Source: Oscillospiraceae bacterium
GTDB lineage: Bacteria; Bacillota; Clostridia; Oscillospirales; Ruminococcaceae
DNA: 14,681 nt
Reading direction: 5' to 3'
Assembly: GCA_900752435.1 (NCBI GenBank)
Contig: CAADVD010000035.1
Span: 1-14,681 of the forward strand
The position numbers and the translations under genes are program-made. Shown here piece after piece: positions 13,848 to 14,681 of this stretch. The notes beneath the pieces are model-generated. The model did no database searches and was not told where the DNA came from. It saw only the letters and a list, made by a program, of their open reading frames with translations. Positions within the stretch are counted from its first letter, which is position 1; each line of letters begins with the position of its first letter.

Positions 13848-14681
13848 TTATTCTTCTGTATTGTTCTCCACCGTCAGCAAGCCTTGCTCCAGCATCGCCT
13901 GAGCCGCCAACAAGATCCCGATTTTACCGGTATTGTAGGTCAATCCTCCTTGCAGCCATACCGCATATGGCTCGCGCAAAGGACCGTCTGCGGACAATTC
14001 AATAGACGCGCCCATCGTAAATGCACCGGCCGCCATAATGACCGGACTTTCATAACCCGGCATATCCCACGGTTCCGGTTTGACGAATGAATCCACCGGC
14101 GAACCCTTCTGAATACCCTGACAAAACGCCACCAGTCCCTCCGGCGTTCCCAGCTCAATTGCGGCAATGATATCGGTGCGCGGCGCATCGTAAGCCGGAT
14201 AGACCGCAAACCCCAGCTTGCCAAACAAACGAAGAGCAAATACGCTGGTTTTCAGCGCGTTAGCCGTTACACTTGGTGCGAAGAACAGCCCCATAAACAT
14301 GCTCTTAGTCTGGTTGAGCGTACAGCCTGCTTCCTTGCCGATGCCAACTGCGGTTAAGCGATATGCGCAAAGCTCTACCAGCTTGGCTTTGCCAGCAATG
14401 TAACCGCCGGTTTCCGCAATGCCGCCGCCGGCATTTTTGATGAGCGAGCCAACAATGAGGTCAGCACCCACTTGGGTAGGTTCCTTTCGCTCGACAAATT
14501 CGCCGTAACAGTTATCCACAACAACAATGGCATTCGGATTCACACGGCGAACGGTTTGTACCATGCGCTCAATCGTATCAATGGTCAGTGATTCGCGCAG
14601 AGAGTAGCCGCGCGAACGCTGGATATAGGCCACCTTACAGTCCGTTACGGCTCGTTCGACGCCGTCAAAGTCTACGCTTCC
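13848..14681 (-). CDS. Methionine gamma-lyase/aluminium-resistance family PLP enzyme, 5' end cut off
   Basis: The frame is open from the right edge to a stop at 13848, giving 277 residues without a start codon; full proteins of this family are about 410-430 residues, so the N-terminal third is missing. It matches the YnbB/Met_gamma_lyase (formerly aluminium resistance) family of fold-type I PLP enzymes: IQRSRGYSLRESLT, the PLP Asp in VVVDNCYGEF, and GSLIKNAGGG, whose Lys should form the Schiff base. The C-terminal motifs (KPEPWDMPGYESPVIMAAG and GPLREPYAVWLQGGLTY) are also typical. In Bacillota this gene usually lies near glnR/miaA/hfq, which would be outside this window. The reaction is not established for this family; a carbon-sulphur lyase activity is inferred from homology. 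Confidence 0.9.
   Translation of the reverse strand, partial: GSVDFDGVERAVTDCKVAYIQRSRGYSLRESLTIDTIERMVQTVRRVNPNAIVVVDNCYGEFVERKEPTQVGADLIVGSLIKNAGGGIAETGGYIAGKAKLVELCAYRLTAVGIGKEAGCTLNQTKSMFMGLFFAPSVTANALKTSVFALRLFGKLGFAVYPAYDAPRTDIIAAIELGTPEGLVAFCQGIQKGSPVDSFVKPEPWDMPGYESPVIMAAGAFTMGASIELSADGPLREPYAVWLQGGLTYNTGKIGILLAAQAMLEQGLLTVENNTEE

Noticed and set aside
1..14681. CRISPR arrays, insertion sequences, prophage genes, tRNA or rRNA genes
   Set aside because: No regularly spaced repeats, transposase or phage-like proteins, or structural RNA sequences were recognised on either strand.

Overview
The window looks like chromosomal DNA from a spore-forming member of the Bacillota, most likely class Clostridia and possibly near the Oscillospiraceae. 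The reasons are a sporulation-associated SPOCS (DUF3794) protein, a clostridial-type short malic enzyme, a stand-alone rubredoxin, an aluminium-resistance/methionine-gamma-lyase-like protein, strong AGGAGG-type ribosome binding sites, and a Gram-positive LexA (DinR) box in front of uvrB. The family assignment is inference from the gene set. Almost every gene lies on the minus strand; the one clear exception is a DNA methyltransferase at 4819-5601. I see no phage, insertion sequence, CRISPR, tRNA or rRNA signal, and no gene-free stretch longer than 300 bases.

Layout from left to right. Positions 2-382 hold the N-terminal part of a SPOCS-domain protein that runs off the left edge. After a perfect bidirectional hairpin (475-511) comes an operon, read right to left, of a PHP-domain phosphoesterase (1715-2554) and a malic enzyme (535-1686), with a strong promoter at 2589-2617. 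Next is a phasin-like coiled-coil protein (4247-4576) overlapping a UbiB/ABC1 atypical kinase (2662-4266), also with its own promoter. The divergent methyltransferase follows. It shares an 18-bp convergent terminator (5653-5695) with a 51-residue rubredoxin (5707-5862) that is too short for a usual ORF cutoff.

The centre is uvrB (8882-10846) followed by uvrA (5979-8828), the damage-recognition proteins of nucleotide excision repair. Both appear to start with TTG. They lie behind a near-consensus promoter whose -10 element is followed at once by a 12-of-14 match to the Gram-positive SOS box, so DNA damage should induce them.

On the right a WYL-domain regulator (12842-13747) is followed by a GyrI-like/zinc-ribbon protein (12042-12773) and an SPL-family radical SAM protein (11134-12021). 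A TGACA-N6-TGTCA dyad sits over the -35 region in front of the last two, suggesting a small regulated module. The window ends inside a PLP enzyme of the YnbB family (13848-14681).

Most of the window is ordinary core genome. The observations most worth checking are the methyltransferase with EPPF in place of the usual DPPY motif, the WYL/GyrI-zinc-ribbon/radical-SAM module with its candidate operator, and the SOS-controlled uvrBA promoter.
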